Source: Streptomyces albofaciens JCM 4342 (lineage in GTDB: Bacteria; Actinomycetota; Actinomycetes; Streptomycetales; Streptomycetaceae). Taken from it: DNA of 64,000 bases. The position numbers and the translations under genes are program-made. The number at the start of each line of letters is the position of its first letter. Within the stretch, counting starts at the first letter, position 1. This document shows, one piece after another, positions 1-8,531 of the stretch. Under the pieces are notes generated by a model. It saw only the letters and a program-made list of their open reading frames with translations, did not search any database and was not told where the DNA came from. The stretch is from assembly GCF_008634025.1 (NCBI RefSeq), contig NZ_PDCM01000001.1, positions 3,504,501 to 3,568,500 of the forward strand, in the 5' to 3' direction.

Positions 1-313
1 CCTGGTGGAAGGGGCCGAAGGTGGCGAACCCGGCGTTGTTGATCAGGCTCGTGACGTGCAGGCCGAGCTGGGCCACCTGCGCGGCCAGTGCCTGCCCGGG
101 GTGGTCCGTGGCCAGGTCCATCTCCACCACGTGCACCTGGATCCGATGCTGTTCGCGCAGCTCGGTGGCCAGCTTCTCCAGGCGGTCCCTGCGGCGGGCG
201 ACCAGTACCAGGTCGGAGCCGCGGGCGGCGAGCTGGCGGGCGAACTCGGCGCCGAGGCCCGCGCTGGCCCCGGTGATGAGGGTGGTGTGTCCGTGGTAGT
301 CGACGGCCGGCAT
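1..313 (-). CDS. Short-chain dehydrogenase/reductase, C-terminus cut by window edge
   Basis: The first 104 residues of a classical NAD(P)-dependent SDR oxidoreductase are present. The Rossmann motif TGASAGLG is close to the N-terminus, an RR pair that could favour NADP follows, and the NNAG motif is reached just before the window ends. The catalytic YxxxK lies outside the window, so the substrate cannot be guessed. The ATG at 313 is preferred over the one at 319 because the AGAAGG at 320-325 is 6 bases from it but directly abuts the other. The gene is divergent from the TetR regulator at 396, a common arrangement in which the regulator controls the oxidoreductase. Confidence 0.85.
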   Translation of the reverse strand, partial: MPAVDYHGHTTLITGASAGLGAEFARQLAARGSDLVLVARRRDRLEKLATELREQHRIQVHVVEMDLATDHPGQALAAQVAQLGLHVTSLINNAGFATFGPFHQ

Positions 314-342
314 GGTCATCCTTCTTTCAGTCGCTGTCTTCC

Positions 343-357
343 TGGCAGTTAATGCCA
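343..357. promoter_or_regulatory. Candidate TetR operator in divergent promoter
   Basis: TGGCA-GTTAA-TGCCA is an inverted repeat with 5-bp arms midway between the divergent SDR (start 313) and TetR (start 396) genes. The position is right for an autoregulatory TetR operator. The arms are short, so this is inference from placement and symmetry. Confidence 0.4.
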
Positions 358-395
358 AGTAGGCGGTCGCTGTCCAGAGGGGTACCCTGACGTCC

Positions 396-983
396 ATGAC
401 AACCTTGTGGGAGCGTTCGCGGCAGGTTGCCGTCCAGGCGATCCTGGATACGGCGGTACGCCTGTTCGCCGAACAGGGCTACGAGCAGACGACGATCGCG
501 CAGATCGCGCGGGAGGCGGGGATCTCGCAGCGCTCCCTGTTCCGCTACTTCGGCACCAAGGAGGACCTGGTCTGCGGCGATCAGGAGGCGCTGGGCGAGC
601 TGCTGAAACGGACCGTCGAGCAGCAGCCGGCCGAGATGTCAGCCTGGGACGCCCTGCGCGCCGGATTCGAGGTCATTCTGACCGCCAACCACCCCCCTGA
701 GCGTGCGCTGGAACTGTCCCGCCTCATCTTCGACACGCCCTCGCTGCATGCCCGCTACATCGAGAAGCGACTGCGCTGGCAGGCCGAACTCGTCCCCGTC
801 ATCCGGGCGCGGCTGGGCAACAGGCCCGGCCATCCGGCTCCCGACACGCAGGCCAAGGCGATCGTCGCGACGGTCTTCGCCTGTATCGACACGGCAACCG
901 AACTCTGGGCCGGACATGACGGGCGGATCGACCTGGCAGACCTCTACGACCAGTGCCTCGCGGCGGTGCGGGACCATGGCTGA
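396..983 (+). CDS. TetR/AcrR-family transcriptional regulator
   Basis: The 195-residue protein has the typical N-terminal TetR helix-turn-helix: helices spanning about residues 13-55, with the signatures AVRLFAEQGYEQTTIAQIA and GISQRSLFRYFGTKEDL. The C-terminal part (about 60-190) is the all-helical ligand-binding and dimerisation region, with a recognisable TetR_C pattern around ALELSRLIFDTPSL. The length is normal for the family. It is divergent from a short-chain dehydrogenase, so it probably represses that gene and itself until a small effector binds. The effector is unknown. Confidence 0.93.
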   Translation: MTTLWERSRQVAVQAILDTAVRLFAEQGYEQTTIAQIAREAGISQRSLFRYFGTKEDLVCGDQEALGELLKRTVEQQPAEMSAWDALRAGFEVILTANHPPERALELSRLIFDTPSLHARYIEKRLRWQAELVPVIRARLGNRPGHPAPDTQAKAIVATVFACIDTATELWAGHDGRIDLADLYDQCLAAVRDHG

Positions 984-1210
984 GGCACGTATCCCCCGCA
1001 CGCCTTCGGGCGGAACCCGACGTCACCGCGCGCGGTCGATCGCAGCGGTCTGAAGCAGGTGGCAAGGGCCAAGTGGTGGGCCATGCGCTGGAATGCTCCA
1101 CTGAACGCGTTCCAGGTCGCCTCCGGAGCGCCTGACCCCGAGCAACAACTGAACACTCAACAAGTAATAGCAGCCGTCAGGTTGACGCAGCCTCAGGAAG
1201 CTTGCAGAAG

Positions 1211-2002
1211 TCATCGGATGGTGAGTAATCGGATGGCGAGTCCGCCGTCGACGGCGAGGATGGTGCCGGTGGTCCACTGGGCGGAGGCCAGGTAGGCGGC
1301 CGCGGTGGCGATGTCTTGGGCAGTGCCCAGGCGTCCCAGGGGGTAGGAGTGCTCGATCTGCTCGTCGTGTGCGGTGCGTTCTTCTGCGGTCATGGGGGCG
1401 AGGTAGGAGCGTTCGTACTTGGGCGTGCGGACGGCGCCGGGCGCGATGGCGTTGACACGGACTCCTTGGGGGCCGAGTTCACTGGCCAGCGCCCGGGTGA
1501 GGGAGTTGAGCGCTCCGCGGGTGGCGGAGTAGGCGGCCGCATGACGGCCGGCGACCATTTTGCGGGCCCAGTAGCTGCTGATGTTGATGATGCTTCCCCG
1601 AGCGTTCACGAGGGCGGGCAGGAGTTGCTGGCTGAGCAGCAGCGGCACCTGGACGTTGAGGTGCCACATGGTGTTCATCTCGTCGACCGTGGTGTCGGCA
1701 AGGGAGGCGAAGTGTGCGGTGCCGACGTTGTTGACGAGGGTGTCGACCCGGTCGGTCAGGTTTGCGATGTGCGCGGCGATTTGGGCGGGGGCATCGGGCG
1801 CGGAGAGATCCGCGGGGACGGTGTGCACGACGGTGCCGTGCCGGCCGAGTGCCTCGGCGGCGGTCTTGAGCTTGTCGCGGTTGCGGGCGATGAGAATCAG
1901 GTCCGCTCCGTCACGGGCGAGGGCTTCGGCGATGGCCAGGCCCAGGCCCTCGCTGCCGCCGGTGACGACGGCGAAACGGCTGGTGGTGCGGTGCTCGGGC
2001 AT
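1211..2002 (-). CDS. SDR-family oxidoreductase with Arg in place of catalytic Lys
   Basis: A 263-residue classical SDR. The cofactor motif TGGSEGLG is at about residues 14-21, NNVG near 89, and the substrate loop INISS near 140. The active site reads YSATR instead of the usual YxxxK, so the lysine that lowers the tyrosine pKa is replaced by arginine. The C-terminal VNAIAPGAVRTP and the closing VDGG are typical. It may keep weak activity, bind a different substrate or be inactive. The start directly follows (one base) the stop of a degraded SDR gene, so the two were probably once an operon of related oxidoreductases. Confidence 0.88.
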   Translation of the reverse strand: MPEHRTTSRFAVVTGGSEGLGLAIAEALARDGADLILIARNRDKLKTAAEALGRHGTVVHTVPADLSAPDAPAQIAAHIANLTDRVDTLVNNVGTAHFASLADTTVDEMNTMWHLNVQVPLLLSQQLLPALVNARGSIINISSYWARKMVAGRHAAAYSATRGALNSLTRALASELGPQGVRVNAIAPGAVRTPKYERSYLAPMTAEERTAHDEQIEHSYPLGRLGTAQDIATAAAYLASAQWTTGTILAVDGGLAIRLLTIR

Positions 2003-2003
2003 G

Positions 2004-2390
2004 TCAGATTGCCTTTGTGTGGTCGGTGGAAGCGCTCAGGGGCGCGAATCGGCGCAGCTCTTTGCGTTGGTCGCTGCGGGCGTTCTCGATGCCGGCGAGG
2101 GCGGCGCTGCCGAAGGGGAAGGCACAGCGGGGGCTCGGCATGTCGGCGAGGGCGATAAGGGCCTGGGCCGTACGGGCGGGTCGCCGCCCTGCCTTGCCGC
2201 GGCGTCGGCGGAGCGCGCCAGTGCTTCGTGCACGGGAGGTAATCGGGGAGGGCGGGGCTGCCGGGCAGCCGGCTCGCCCAGTTGGCGCGGAAGCCGGTGC
2301 GGGCTGCTCCGGGCTCCACGATCGTCGTCCGGATGCCCAGCGGGGTGAGCTCGGCGGCCAGTGTGGACGCCAGGAGGCACCGTCGTCTTC
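2004..2390 (-). pseudogene. Degraded SDR gene, C-terminal remnant
   Basis: On the minus strand a stretch reads as the C-terminal half of an SDR (LAAELTPLGIRTTIVEPGA, then a GFRANWASRLPGS segment). The reading frame then shifts: from about 2180 the homology continues in another frame (ALIALADMPSPRCAFPFGS to a TGA at 2004-2006). The N-terminal nucleotide-binding half is missing and the sequence runs directly into a carotenoid-oxygenase remnant. A frameshift plus truncation makes a functional product unlikely, although a sequencing error cannot be excluded for the frameshift alone. Confidence 0.7.
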
Positions 2391-2421
2391 CTGGCCGGGT
2401 ACTGGTGGAGCGAGAGGCGGA

Positions 2422-2980
2422 GACGGGCTCTCCGCAGCCGTGGCCGGCGGGGAGGAGGTAGGTGCTGCGCCGGGCGCCGTGGGTCAGGTCGCGCTTGTAG
2501 ATCTCGGTGTGGCTGGGCTCGGCGTCGAAGGTGAAGGCGGCGGTGTAGCCGTAGCGATGGGCAGGCCAGTGCGGTGCCCGCGATGCGGGGGTATTCGCCG
2601 GGTGGCGTCCAGCGGGGTTTCGGCGGCCTTGCCGGTGCCAGGTGGAGTCCATCGGTGCAGGGCGGGGCCGCCGTCGAGGTCTTGTGCCTCCTGACGCCAC
2701 AGGGCCAGAGGCGGGCGCCGGTGAGGGCGATCATCCCCGTCGGTCTCGAAGGCGTTCATGGTGTGCCATATACAGCAAGGGGCGATGTCGAACCACCGTA
2801 CGTGGGTGGTCTCTCCGCTCCGGGGCAGGACGCCGAAGCGGGCGCGGTGTGCGCCGTCCCAGCGCCAGGGCGGGTCGCCCATGGCGGCCTGGGCAGCGTC
2901 GAAGACGACGGGCAGGTCTAGGAAGACGAAGTGGTGGGCGTCGAGGGCGAAGTCGTGCATTGTGAGGCTGCGCCTACCTG
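2422..2980 (-). pseudogene. Carotenoid oxygenase (RPE65/CCD family) remnant, frameshifted
   Basis: The minus strand carries the family hallmark MHDFALDAHHFVFLDLPVVF, followed by GVLPRSG and VRWFDIAPCCIWHTMNAFE, matching the iron-ligand His and surrounding strands of carotenoid cleavage dioxygenases. Further on the homology moves between frames (ATGKAAETPLD, then YPRIAGTALA, then RYGYTAAFTFDAE and EIYKRDLTHGARRSTYLLP) and ends at GHGCGEPV. The first half of the protein is absent. At least two frame changes are needed to follow the homology, so I treat it as a pseudogene. It probably arose with the adjacent SDR remnant when a carotenoid or stilbenoid catabolic block decayed. Confidence 0.72.
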
Positions 2981-3729
2981 CCGATGACGGTGTGGCGTTC
3001 CATGGACGTGAGGGCACCACCGCGGTCGCGGTCTCGATGCTCTGAACAGCCACCTGACCGACGAAGTACTGGCCGCACCGAGCCGCCCGCCTTTCCCGTC
3101 CAGCGAGTCCGTGGCGGTCGGTGACGCCCGGTGCAACTGACCTGCTGCACCCCAGCCGAGATCACGCTGAGTATGCCCATGGCGAGCCGGACCCGAAGAT
3201 AGGAGGGTGCTTGTTGAACCTGGCCAAGGGCACATGCTGACCGTTTGCTGGCCCACAGCACCTTGTAACCCGTTTGACCTGCGAAAACGCCCGCTTCCAA
3301 GACGTTGATGAGCATTTTCGTGCGGGGCTCCTCGGGGGCTCGAAGGAATCGGTGATGAGCTGCGATGTTGCAGGTCAGGGAGGGTGGAACGACTGGTTGA
3401 CTCCGGGGCGGTCTCCGGCTGTTGGCGGCGGACTACGTCGGTCTGGTGCTGACCTAATGCTGACCTCCTGACGCGGCGTTAACTACTAGGTGTGATACTC
3501 AGCGTGACGACCTCAGGACGTGCGGAGGCGCTGGAGGTGGCGCAAGGGCTGGCGCGCGGAGGGCGTGAACCCTGCACGCGACGGCGCTCAGGAAGGCGCG
3601 CCGTCAAGGTAGGTGGCGTGCCGCCCCAACGGCACAACGCGCTGACCGTGCCGCTGACATACCCGGCCACCCCAGCGCCACTCCGCACCGCCGGCACGAA
3701 GTTCTGTCTAAGCTCGCCTCCGCTGGCTG
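2981..3729. other. Long stretch without a recognisable gene
   Basis: About 750 bases with only short reading frames on either strand, none with a convincing ribosome-binding site or a recognised motif. It probably contains further decayed sequence upstream of the carotenoid-oxygenase remnant. Confidence 0.5.
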
Positions 3730-3776
3730 CTCCTGCGCCGGCCCAGCCCGTCCTCCGGGCGGGGCCGGCGCAGGAG
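3730..3776 (-). terminator. Strong hairpin terminator after flotillin gene
   Basis: Perfect 15-bp arms, CTCCTGCGCCGGCCC at 3730-3744 and its complement at 3762-3776, enclose an inner GCCCG/CGGGC stem. The hairpin is about 70 bases downstream of the flotillin stop codon. There is no clear U-tract, which is usual for Streptomyces terminators. Confidence 0.7.
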
Positions 3777-3843
3777 CGTGTGTAGCTTCTGGCCGGCTCG
3801 CTGTCTTATTCAGCAGAGCGAGGTGCCATCTGTCGGACAGGGC

Positions 3844-5283
3844 TCATTCGGAGATGTGGATCTTCCGGTTGGGGGCCGCCGTGTCCGGGGCCGAAGTGGT
3901 GGCCTTCGCTGTCGTGCTGCGCTGGGTGAAGGTCTGGAGGAGTTCCGCGAGGTCGACTCCCGTGGTGCTGCTGAGGAGTTCGATGCCCTGGGTGACGTTG
4001 TCGGTGACGGTGCGGGAGAGCTGGCCGGCGCCGTCGGTGGAGATGACGGTCATCTTGTCGACGGCGCTCAGCGGTTCGGACGCCTTGGCGACGACCTGCG
4101 GCAGGGCCTCGGTCAGCATCTGGATGACGGCCGCGTCGCCGTACTGGGTGAAGGCGTCGGCCTTCTTGCGCATCGCCTCGGCTTCGGCGGCGCCCTTGGC
4201 GGCGATGGCGGCGGCTTCGGCCTCGCCTTCGAGGCGTGTGGCGTCGGCGAGTGCGGCGCGGTGGGCCTTTTCGCCCTCGCCGGTCAGGCGGGAGCGTTCG
4301 GCGTCGGCCTCGGCCTGCTTGACCAGGGCGATCCGGCGGGCCTCGGCCTCCTGCTCGGCCTGGTAGCGCGCGGCGTCGGCGGGCTTGCGGACCTTGGTGT
4401 CGAGCTCGCGGTCGGTCAGGGCGGCCTGCCGCTGGGCGACCTTCTCCTGCTCGGTGAGGACTTCCTGCCGGCGTGCGGCTTCGGCGAGCGGGCCGGCGGC
4501 GTCGGCCTTGGCGGCGGCGGCCTCGGTCTCGACGCGGATCTCGGCCTGCTTGAGGGCGAAGGTCCGCTCGGCGACGGCGATTTCCTCGGCGGCCTTGAGC
4601 CGGGCCTGCTCGGAGGCGCGCTTGGCGTTGGCCTCGGCGATGTCGGCTTCCTGCTTGGCGCGGGCGGCCTCGGGACGTCCCAGGTCTTCCAGGTAGGAGC
4701 CTTCGGTGGTGATGTCCTGGATCTGGAAGGCGTCCAGGACCAGGCCCTGGCCCGACAGGCTCGTCTCGGCTTCCTCGGCGACCTGGCTGGCGAAGGCGGC
4801 CCGGTCGCGGATGATGTCTTCGACCGACATGCGTCCGACGATGGCGCGCAGCGCGCCGGAGAGCACTTCCTGGGTGAAGCCGACGATGCCGTCCTGCTGC
4901 TGGAGGAAGCGCTGGGCGGCGGCCCGGATGGCGTCCTCGTTGCCGCCGACCTTGACGATGGCGACGCCTTCGAGGTTGGCCTTGACGCCGCGCAGGGTGA
5001 CGGCGCCGCGGACGGCGATGGGGATGTGCCTGCTGGACAGGTCCAGGGTGAACTTCTGCTGGACGAAGGGGACGACGAAGACGCCGCCGCCGACCACGAC
5101 CTTCTGGCCGCTGTTGTCGATGGAGATGCGGCCGGTCTCCGGGTCGGTGGACTTCTTGCCGCGCCGGCCGGTGATGATGAACGCCTCGCTGGGGCCGGCG
5201 ACCTTGTACCGCGTGATCACGACGAGGGCCAGCAGGACGAGGAGTACGACGACTCCCACCACAGCGGCGATGACTGGACTCAT
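3844..5283 (-). CDS. Flotillin-like SPFH/band 7 membrane scaffold protein
   Basis: A 479-residue flotillin. An N-terminal membrane helix (about residues 4-24, rich in V/L/A) is followed by the SPFH domain (about 30-200, with FVVPFVQQKFTLDLSS and the conserved GRMSVEDIIRDR). A long Ala/Glu coiled coil with repeated EAE-type heptads spans about 205-400, and a C-terminal segment contains the QMLTEALPQVV motif. Bacterial flotillins oligomerise at the inner membrane and organise functional microdomains. The NfeD-like gene just upstream (5423-5932) is the usual partner, as in the yuaF-floT pair of Bacillus. The length is normal and the gene intact. A hairpin at 3730 follows it. Confidence 0.95.
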   Translation of the reverse strand: MSPVIAAVVGVVVLLVLLALVVITRYKVAGPSEAFIITGRRGKKSTDPETGRISIDNSGQKVVVGGGVFVVPFVQQKFTLDLSSRHIPIAVRGAVTLRGVKANLEGVAIVKVGGNEDAIRAAAQRFLQQQDGIVGFTQEVLSGALRAIVGRMSVEDIIRDRAAFASQVAEEAETSLSGQGLVLDAFQIQDITTEGSYLEDLGRPEAARAKQEADIAEANAKRASEQARLKAAEEIAVAERTFALKQAEIRVETEAAAAKADAAGPLAEAARRQEVLTEQEKVAQRQAALTDRELDTKVRKPADAARYQAEQEAEARRIALVKQAEADAERSRLTGEGEKAHRAALADATRLEGEAEAAAIAAKGAAEAEAMRKKADAFTQYGDAAVIQMLTEALPQVVAKASEPLSAVDKMTVISTDGAGQLSRTVTDNVTQGIELLSSTTGVDLAELLQTFTQRSTTAKATTSAPDTAAPNRKIHISE

Positions 5284-5422
5284 GAGACATTCCCCCCTGC
5301 CACCCAGGGGACGGCAGATCGAATCGGTTGTTCAGGTTGAAGCGCACACGCCGGTGAGCTGAAGCGCCGAGGCGCGTACCGGGCGTGGGAGTGGCCGGGC
5401 GGGAGACCGTGCGGGGTGGCTG

Positions 5423-5932
5423 TCAGCGGTCGACGCGGCGGACGGTGACCGCGGTGCTCGACAACGTCGCCTCCACCCAGACCTCCGCCCCGCGTTCGAC
5501 CGGCGTGGCGGATTTGGCCGCCAGCTTCACGGGCTGGCCGCACCAGCGCAGCAGCACTTCTCCGTACCCGTCGGCCGGAATGGCCGTGACCACCGCGCCG
5601 GAGACTCCGACCAGATCGGTACCGCGCGGGGTGCGTGCGGTCTGGTCCCGCATCAGCGACCGGCTGAGTTTCCATGTCAGCCAGCCCGCCGCGAGCCCGG
5701 CCACCACACCGGCCGCCGCTGCCACACCGGCCCCGGCCCAGCCGGTGCCCAGCACGAGCGCACCGGTGAAGCCGAGCATCGAGACGAACCCCGCGATGAC
5801 CGGGAGCGACAGCAGGCCGTCGAGCAGCCCGTCGACCACGCCGCCGAGCAGCCCTTCCAGTACGCCGTCGAAGACCAGCGACAGCACCAGCAGGACGACA
5901 CCCGCGATGCCGAGACCAAGAAAGACACCCAT
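5423..5932 (-). CDS. NfeD-like membrane protein, flotillin partner
   Basis: A 169-residue protein with two or three membrane segments in the first 95 residues (MGVFLGLGIAGVVLLVLSLVF, then a long Gly/Ala/Leu-rich stretch). A C-terminal soluble domain of about 75 residues (GTDLVGVSGAVVTAIPADG to the end) fits the OB-fold of NfeD proteins. The ATG at 5932 is chosen because AGGAGG lies 8 bases upstream; the longer frame starting at 5977 lacks this. It lies 139 bases upstream of the flotillin gene on the same strand, matching the known NfeD-flotillin operon layout. Confidence 0.82.
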   Translation of the reverse strand: MGVFLGLGIAGVVLLVLSLVFDGVLEGLLGGVVDGLLDGLLSLPVIAGFVSMLGFTGALVLGTGWAGAGVAAAAGVVAGLAAGWLTWKLSRSLMRDQTARTPRGTDLVGVSGAVVTAIPADGYGEVLLRWCGQPVKLAAKSATPVERGAEVWVEATLSSTAVTVRRVDR

Positions 5933-6115
5933 TCCAGCGACCTCCTCAGTCACGATGACGACCCTGCTCAGTGGCATGGTCTCAGCACGTTCAAGGACCT
6001 GACATTGCCGGAACCCGGCAGTCTTTACGTTTCCTTAATGCTCACTTCGTGACCGGGCCTGCAACAGCTGGGACAGACAGACGCGCCGCAGTGCGGCCTG
6101 ACGCGGCGCACATCG

Positions 6116-6355
6116 TCACGAAAGACGTCCGCTCCGGGGCGCCGGACCGGCTCCGGCCTGCTGGTGGATGCCGGGGGTGCCGTCGGCGTCCTGGTCACGG
6201 TTCCCCGCCTCGTACAGGCGGCGGTGGATGCCGTTGCGGCGCTTGATCAGCAGGGCGGCCAGGACGGCGGCGATCAGCGATCCGGCCGGCACGGCGGCCT
6301 TGACGTGCTCGGGGTCGGGGAAGGCGGGTTCGCCGATGAGCAGCGCGAACCGCTG
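6116..6355 (-). pseudogene. nhaA: C-terminal remnant of Na+/H+ antiporter NhaA
   Basis: The translation FALLIGEPAFPDPEHVKAA followed by VPAGSLIAAVLAALLIKRRN and NRDQDADGTPGIHQ resembles the last transmembrane helix and hydrophilic tail of actinobacterial NhaA proteins, whose tails end in a DxDGxPDxxQ-like motif. Only about 80 residues remain; the ten or more upstream membrane helices are absent and the preceding DNA is repetitive. It is a truncated, non-functional fragment. Confidence 0.6.
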
Positions 6356-6360
6356 GGCGA

Positions 6361-6393
6361 CACCTGCGCCACACCTGCGCCACACCTGCTCCA
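6361..6393. repeat. Three tandem copies of an 11-bp unit
   Basis: The unit CACCTGCGCCA is repeated three times (the last copy with one change) at the broken 5' end of the NhaA remnant. Slippage here may relate to the truncation. Confidence 0.7.
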
Positions 6394-6608
6394 CACCGGA
6401 GAAGCGGCACTCCCGCTCGCTCGGCACCAGGGGTTGCCGGTTGCTGCACGGTTCGGTAACAGCAAACGTGGCGCCCCTCACCTCCGCGGTGGCGGTTGTC
6501 TAACGTACAACCGCAAAGCCGGAGCTGAGCCAGGTGCGGTCGCGGAGCCGGCCGGCTGCGGCAGGGCAGTTGAGGTGTGACCGGGGCCCGGCCCGGCGAA
6601 AGGTGTTG

Positions 6609-7670
6609 GTGTCGGTGACCCGGTCGAACCCGTCCCCACGCGTCCTGCCCGCGCTGCCGTACGCGGTGATGGCAGTGGTCGCCGCGGTGGACATCTCGGC
6701 GGGGCCGGATGTGGGCTTCTTGCCCCTGGTATCGCTGGGGCCCGCCTTCGCCAGCCTGGCCGGCGGCTGGCGGCGCACAGCCCTGATCGGTGTGCTCGCG
6801 CTTTCGATGTGCGCCGGCCTGGGCCTGTACGACGGCCTGTTCGCGCAGCGCCGCGGCTGGACGGCCCTGCTGTCCGTCGTGGGCGTCACGGTGGCGGGCC
6901 TGGTCGCCGCGGTGATACGGCAGCGCCGCGAAAGCGAACTGGCCAGTGTCCGCTCGATCGCCGAGGCGGCCCAGCGCGTCCTGCTGCGCCCGGTGCCCCG
7001 CAACGCGGGCCGGCTGCGCCTGGCCGTCTCCTACACCTCCGCGGTCGCCGAAGCGCGCATCGGCGGCGACCTCTACGAGGTGGTGGCCACCCCGCACGGG
7101 GTGCGGACCCTCATCGGAGACGTCCAGGGCAAGGGCCTGGAGGCGGTGGAGACCGCGGCCGTCGTCCTGGGCGCCTTCCGCGAAGCCGCCTACGACGAAC
7201 CCGACCTCACGGCCGTCGGCAACCGCCTGGAACGGGCCCTGGCACGCCACCTGACGGACGAGAAATTCGTCACCGCCGTCCTCGCCGAAACCCGGGGTGC
7301 CGGGACCATGACCTTGCTCAACTACGGGCATCCCGCGCCCCTGGCCGTTGCGGCGGACGGAGACGTCCGGTTCCTCGTCCCGCCCGAGCGCGCTCTGCCA
7401 CTCGGGCTCGCCCTGCACCACACCAGCGGTCCTCAGCCCTATACGGTGCCTTTCGCTCTTGGCGACCAGGTCCTGCTGTATACCGATGGCGTCAGTGAGG
7501 CGCGTGATGCGGAGGGGCGCTTCTACCCTCTGGACCAGCGAGCGGGCCTGCTGAAGGAAACCGATGCGCAGACGGCGGTCGAGGCGTTGCGGCAGGACTT
7601 GGTGGCGCATCTTCAGGCGCCGCTGCACGATGACGCGGCAATGCTCTTGGTCCGCTACCGCAGTGGCTGA
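6609..7670 (+). CDS. Membrane-anchored PP2C/SpoIIE-family serine phosphatase
   Basis: About 353 residues. Three membrane segments occupy roughly residues 12-110, then a short linker (QRRESELASVRSIAEAAQRVLL) leads into a SpoIIE/PP2C domain with GGDLYEV, DVQGKGLEA, the TLLNYGHPAPL motif and DGVSEARD, together supplying the metal-binding aspartates. The family dephosphorylates anti-sigma-factor antagonists or related switch proteins. There is no sensor domain other than the membrane part. The start is uncertain: GTG at 6609 has GAAAGG 5 bases upstream, GTG at 6603 and a longer frame from 6534 are alternatives. It stands alone in this window. Confidence 0.9.
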   Translation: MSVTRSNPSPRVLPALPYAVMAVVAAVDISAGPDVGFLPLVSLGPAFASLAGGWRRTALIGVLALSMCAGLGLYDGLFAQRRGWTALLSVVGVTVAGLVAAVIRQRRESELASVRSIAEAAQRVLLRPVPRNAGRLRLAVSYTSAVAEARIGGDLYEVVATPHGVRTLIGDVQGKGLEAVETAAVVLGAFREAAYDEPDLTAVGNRLERALARHLTDEKFVTAVLAETRGAGTMTLLNYGHPAPLAVAADGDVRFLVPPERALPLGLALHHTSGPQPYTVPFALGDQVLLYTDGVSEARDAEGRFYPLDQRAGLLKETDAQTAVEALRQDLVAHLQAPLHDDAAMLLVRYRSG

Positions 7671-7926
7671 GGGGCCGTACGGTTCCTGGCGGACCTCGTA
7701 TCCGCGCAATCCGGGACGGCAGACCCGCGCAAAGACTTCGCACACCCGGGGCCGGCCGTGGCCGCCGGCAGGGCGGGCCGGGGCATATCCGGCTTCATCG
7801 TGACGCGTCTTGGCGGCTTCCCTGCTGTGGTCCCAACAGGGAAAGCCTGGCGACGTCCCGACGCCCGGGCACCGGCGTACACCTAGAGGCATCCTAGCCG
7901 CGGCAACACGCCGAGGGCCCCCAAGA

Positions 7927-7959
7927 CTGCCGCCTTTTGCACTGTGCAAAAGGCGGCAG
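7927..7959. promoter_or_regulatory. Perfect 15-bp inverted repeat upstream of MarR gene
   Basis: CTGCCGCCTTTTGCA, a 3-base spacer CTG, and the exact complement TGCAAAAGGCGGCAG form a palindrome 30 bases before the MarR start at 7989. Its centre, TTGCA-N3-TGCAA, has the form and spacing typical of MarR operators, so autoregulation is likely. Because of the long arms it could also act as a terminator for the phosphatase gene. The 318 bases between 7671 and 7988 contain nothing else I recognise. Confidence 0.65.
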
Positions 7960-7988
7960 GCCGACGTGCCCGCGAGGTAGAAAGAAGC

Positions 7989-8507
7989 ATGGCCGAATGC
8001 GCAGGAGGACCACGGAGTCAGAGCGACGTGGACGCGGTGACCAGAGCGGTTCTCACGGCGTCACGAGCGCTGGTCGCCGTCTCTGCCCGCTCACTGGCCG
8101 CCGTCGAGGAGAAGGTGACCCTGCCGCAGTTCCGGCTGCTGGTCGTGCTGTCCGTGCATGGGGCCGCCAGCCTCACGGCTGTCGCGGAAGTGCTGGGAGT
8201 CAATCCGTCGACCGCGATGCGCATGACCGACCGCCTGATCGCTTCGGGCTTCGCCGAGCGCAAGCTCAATCCCGGCAACCGCCGCGAGACACGGCTTCGG
8301 TTGACGGACGCCGGCCGGCGCCTCGTCGATGAGGCCACCGCCCGCCGACGGCAAGAGATCACCGCCATCGTCGAACGGATGGATCCCCGGAAGGGAGCGG
8401 CGCTGGTCGAGGCGCTGACCGCATTTGCCGAGGCGGCCCATGAGCCGACGGCTCCCCGGGCTGGCGCCGACTGCTATCCGCTGGGCTGGAGCGATGCTGC
8501 CCGCTGA
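7989..8507 (+). CDS. MarR-family transcriptional regulator
   Basis: A 172-residue winged-helix protein. An N-terminal helix for dimerisation precedes the DNA-binding region (LPQFRLLVVLSVHGAASLTA, then VLGVNPSTAMRMTDRLIASG) and the wing with RRETRLRLTDAGR. The C-terminal helices complete the dimer interface. The ATG at 7989 is preceded by a purine-rich AGAAAGAAG. The upstream frame from 7944 would run into the palindrome, which argues for the later start. No target gene is adjacent except the Cys-rich protein gene on the other strand, so autoregulation is the only control that can be suggested. Confidence 0.92.
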   Translation: MAECAGGPRSQSDVDAVTRAVLTASRALVAVSARSLAAVEEKVTLPQFRLLVVLSVHGAASLTAVAEVLGVNPSTAMRMTDRLIASGFAERKLNPGNRRETRLRLTDAGRRLVDEATARRRQEITAIVERMDPRKGAALVEALTAFAEAAHEPTAPRAGADCYPLGWSDAAR

Positions 8508-8531
8508 CCCTTCCGCCGGAAGACGACCGGC

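Noticed and set aside
3492..3785. A 97-residue plus-strand frame before the flotillin terminator
   Set aside because: It runs into the perfect hairpin at 3730-3776 and has no motif or ribosome-binding site.
3778..5340. A 520-residue open frame on the plus strand opposite the flotillin gene
   Set aside because: Gly/Asp/Leu-rich antisense shadow of the Ala/Glu coiled-coil coding sequence; no motifs, and the minus strand has a clear flotillin.
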